From: an uncultured Pseudomonas sp.
GTDB taxonomy: Bacteria > Pseudomonadota > Gammaproteobacteria > Pseudomonadales > Pseudomonadaceae
NCBI GenBank assembly: GCA_946886875.1
Contig: CAMPJN010000045.1
Coordinates: forward strand, 1 to 16,117
Direction: 5' to 3'
Length of the DNA: 16,117 nucleotides
Position 1 is the first letter of the stretch; every line of letters begins with the position of its first letter. Shown piece by piece: positions 13,761 to 16,117 of this stretch. The position numbers and the translations under genes were made by a program. The notes beneath the pieces are model-generated. The model was not told the origin of the DNA. It made no database searches and saw only the letters and a program-made list of their open reading frames with translations.

Positions 13761-16117
13761 GGGATCTCAGGGTCTATTTGAAAGGGAATACACACCTGCA
13801 CACAGGCTCCCTGCCCCGGGGTACTGTCGATGGTAACCGTTCCGCCGAGCATGTGTCCGCGCTCATGCATGCCGAGCATTCCCAGTGTGCCCTTGGGCAA
13901 CTGACCTGGATCGAAGCCTTTGCCATTGTCGGCGACTTTAATCAGGACGTGCCCGGTAGAACATTCCAGGTGAATGTCCACCCGGCTCGCCTGCGCATGT
14001 CGGGCAACGTTGGTCAGCGATTCCTGAATGACACGAAAGATCGCAGTGGCGCGCTCGTCATCCAGGTCCAATTTGGCTGCGGGTGCCCTGAGCCGACAGA
14101 CGATGCCAGTGTTTTTTGAAAACTCGGAGACCAACCATTCGAGCGCTGACGTCAGCCCCATATCGAGGGCTGAGGGCCGCAACGCGGTGGCGACGTTGCG
14201 AACTACTTGAATGATTTCGTCGATCCGCCCCATTAGTATCTGGATCCGCTCTACCAACAACGATTGGCCTTCGCCGAATTGCAGGCGCAGCAGCGAAAGG
14301 CCCATACGCAGCGCGGTGAGCTGCTGACCCAGTTCGTCATGGATTTCCCGCGCGATGCGTTTGCGCTCTTCTTCACGCATGGCTTCCCGGTGAGTAGATA
14401 GCTGGCGCAGTTGCGCATGGGACTCCTTGAGGCGTTGTTCGGCTGCATGCATGGCACTGACGTCGCGTCCGACGGAAAGAATGCTCACCAATGCCCCGTG
14501 TTGATCGCGTTCAGGCACCAGGCGTACTTGGTAGCTGGAAATCTCCGTGCGCCGTTTTACCGGGATGCTGATCGATAGCTCTTCTTCGGACGCGTTACTC
14601 GTACCTATAAGATGTTCGAGCTTGTGCTGAAAGAAACGCGCTACATCCGCATCCGGAAAAACCTCGCGCGAATTCTTGCTTTGCAGGAAGTCCAGCGAAT
14701 GGCCAAGCACCTTTTGGGCTGCGGGGTTTGCGTACAGGAAACGGCACTGCAGGTCAAAACGTGCGATTACATCGGGGGTGTTTTCCACCAAAGCGCGGAA
14801 TTCCTGCTCGCGGGCGTGCAGTAGCCATTCGGCGTGTTTGCGTTCGGTAATGTCGCGAGCGATGCCGACGATTCTCTCGACGCGCCCTCCAGCATCACGG
14901 ACCGGAATCAGTGTGGTGTGAAAGGTCAGGCGCCCCGCGGGCAGGTCCAGTTCATCCTCCTCGTCGAGCGGAACACAGTTTTCCACGCAGCGCCGATACT
15001 TGGCCATTGCCACCGCTGAGGCACGGGGCGACAACGTCTGCTCGATAGTCTTGCCGATCAACTCTGCCCGCCCCACGCCTGCCGCCCGCTCAAAGGCAGG
15101 ATTGATCTCGATGTAGCGCAAGCCCTTGTCGGTCAGCTCCAATAGAAACAACGCGTCCAGTGAATTATCAAAAATGTCCCGGTATCGTTTTTCACTTTCC
15201 AGCAGCAACGTCTCGGCACGCTCGCGTTCCTTGGCAATCGCAGTCAGGTGGCTGGCCTGACGCGTAAGCTCTTGTACCTTGAGCTCCAGATGCGCCTGTG
15301 CGTCCTGGACCCGCTCGGCCATTTTGGCAAAGGCACGGGCCAGCTCACCGATTTCGTCCTCGGACTGGATGGGTAGTTGCTCAGGGCACAGACGCGTCTT
15401 ACCGACGCCCAATAGGCGTGTAGCCTGGACGAACCGGAACAACGGGAGGGCCACCTGCTTTTGCAAAATGGATCGCAGGATAAAAATTTCCACCAGCAGG
15501 GTCAGCAAACCGAGAGCAACGACGATAACCAGGTTATCGAAAATGGCCGGTGTCATCAGGGTCCGCGGATAATGCACAGCAAGCACCCAGGGGGTCTCGG
15601 GAATGAAACCCATCGCGACGATGTTGTCCTGTGTCTGGACGATTCGAGCCCGGCCAGGCGTGAGATCGGCAACGGCGTCGAGCAGTGGATAATCCTTAGC
15701 CATCTTGAGCGAGCGGATGGACGCCTCGCCCGCGCTGCTTTTGACCTGCTCCATCGCCTTGGGATGGTAAATCAGCGTGCCTTCTCCGCCAGCGATGAAC
15801 AATGAGCTGTACGCACCCTGTATGGCGGGCTTGGCAATCCGTTCCATCAGCTCATCAAGCAGCACATCGACACAGGCCAGAATGGAATGCTTTCCAGAGG
15901 CATCGGCCACGTCGGCGGTAGCGACGGTCGTCATCCAGGCATTGTTGGAATAGTCCCAATACATGCGGGTAAACAGCGTGTCGTTGGCCGGCGTACCGAA
16001 ACCGCGCGCATAGAATTCGTAGGTTTCAAGCTTCAGGGCATCCGGCCCCGAGTAGGTGAACACCTTGGCGATGTCGGCGTCCTGGTAGATGGGGAAGCCT
16101 TTTTCCGGCACCACGCC
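13757..16117 (-). CDS. membrane sensor histidine kinase (Cache-HAMP-PAS-PAS-HisKA_3-HATPase), 5'-partial
   Basis: At least 786 residues; the N-terminus lies beyond the right edge (frame open through GGC at 16115-16117). Numbering from 16114: residues 1-185 look like the C-terminal part of a periplasmic double-Cache sensor, 190-213 is a transmembrane helix, HAMP and a coiled coil fill about 214-305, PAS domains span about 306-430 and 435-560, HisKA_3 has EEERKRIAREIHDELGQ (581-597) with phospho-acceptor His592, and the ATPase has the N-box around Asn702, G1 DNGKGFD (729-735) and G2 GTLGMLGMHERG (742-753). NarL-type regulators are the usual partners. The adjacent regulator is broken, yet this frame has no interruption in the window, so it may signal to a distant regulator or be at an early stage of decay. 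Ligand unknown. Confidence 0.9.
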   Translation of the reverse strand, partial: GVVPEKGFPIYQDADIAKVFTYSGPDALKLETYEFYARGFGTPANDTLFTRMYWDYSNNAWMTTVATADVADASGKHSILACVDVLLDELMERIAKPAIQGAYSSLFIAGGEGTLIYHPKAMEQVKSSAGEASIRSLKMAKDYPLLDAVADLTPGRARIVQTQDNIVAMGFIPETPWVLAVHYPRTLMTPAIFDNLVIVVALGLLTLLVEIFILRSILQKQVALPLFRFVQATRLLGVGKTRLCPEQLPIQSEDEIGELARAFAKMAERVQDAQAHLELKVQELTRQASHLTAIAKERERAETLLLESEKRYRDIFDNSLDALFLLELTDKGLRYIEINPAFERAAGVGRAELIGKTIEQTLSPRASAVAMAKYRRCVENCVPLDEEDELDLPAGRLTFHTTLIPVRDAGGRVERIVGIARDITERKHAEWLLHAREQEFRALVENTPDVIARFDLQCRFLYANPAAQKVLGHSLDFLQSKNSREVFPDADVARFFQHKLEHLIGTSNASEEELSISIPVKRRTEISSYQVRLVPERDQHGALVSILSVGRDVSAMHAAEQRLKESHAQLRQLSTHREAMREEERKRIAREIHDELGQQLTALRMGLSLLRLQFGEGQSLLVERIQILMGRIDEIIQVVRNVATALRPSALDMGLTSALEWLVSEFSKNTGIVCRLRAPAAKLDLDDERATAIFRVIQESLTNVARHAQASRVDIHLECSTGHVLIKVADNGKGFDPGQLPKGTLGMLGMHERGHMLGGTVTIDSTPGQGACVQVCIPFQIDPEIP

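Noticed and set aside
1..16117. CRISPR array, toxin-antitoxin pair, phage genes or insertion sequences
   Set aside because: No regularly spaced repeats, transposase, integrase or phage motifs seen on either strand.

Overview
The window looks like chromosomal DNA of a Pseudomonas species. Reasons: GC-rich coding sequence, protein families typical of that genus (RarD permease, CvfB, LTA-synthase-like phosphatase-fold enzyme, small genus-restricted secreted proteins), and two dispersed palindromic repeats of a kind I remember as common in pseudomonads. No phage, insertion sequence, CRISPR array or plasmid function is visible. Most of the window is ordinary core or near-core genome.

Layout. Positions 1-1820 (minus strand): a LysR-type regulator, an alpha/beta hydrolase and the first codons of a secreted protein, tightly spaced like one operon. 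1904-2218 (plus): a small secreted protein divergent from the regulator. 2441-3331: RarD-type permease. 3541-4890: SrmB-like DEAD-box RNA helicase. 4943-5086: two palindromic repeats. 5092-6072 (minus): MECR-like NADPH-dependent enoyl-thioester reductase. 6165-6452 (minus): small secreted helical protein. 6453-6816: hairpin-rich gap before a 130-residue genus-type protein (6817-7209). 7532-9433: solute-binding protein plus PQQ-type sugar dehydrogenase, probably co-transcribed. 9439-11655 (minus): membrane LTA-synthase-like enzyme, its stop only 5 bp from that of the dehydrogenase. 11856-12044 (minus): a 62-residue protein behind an AT-rich promoter region. 12355-13197: CvfB. 13275-13350: tRNA-Thr(CGU). 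13616-13760: relic of a response regulator. 13757 to the right edge: a large Cache-HAMP-PAS-PAS histidine kinase.

The most interesting region is 13275-16117. The kinase reads through open, while the response regulator it overlaps by GTGA is reduced to about 45 recognisable codons with two frameshifts and lacks the phospho-acceptor region. The kinase therefore appears orphaned. The relic lies next to a tRNA gene whose anticodon stem carries an A31-C39 mismatch and whose acceptor stem has a G5-U68 wobble. I see no convincing new biological system; the other leads are small regulatory or structural ones: a LysR-operator-like palindrome, an 11-bp-phased direct repeat before the 62-residue gene, and consecutive hairpins at 6648-6752.
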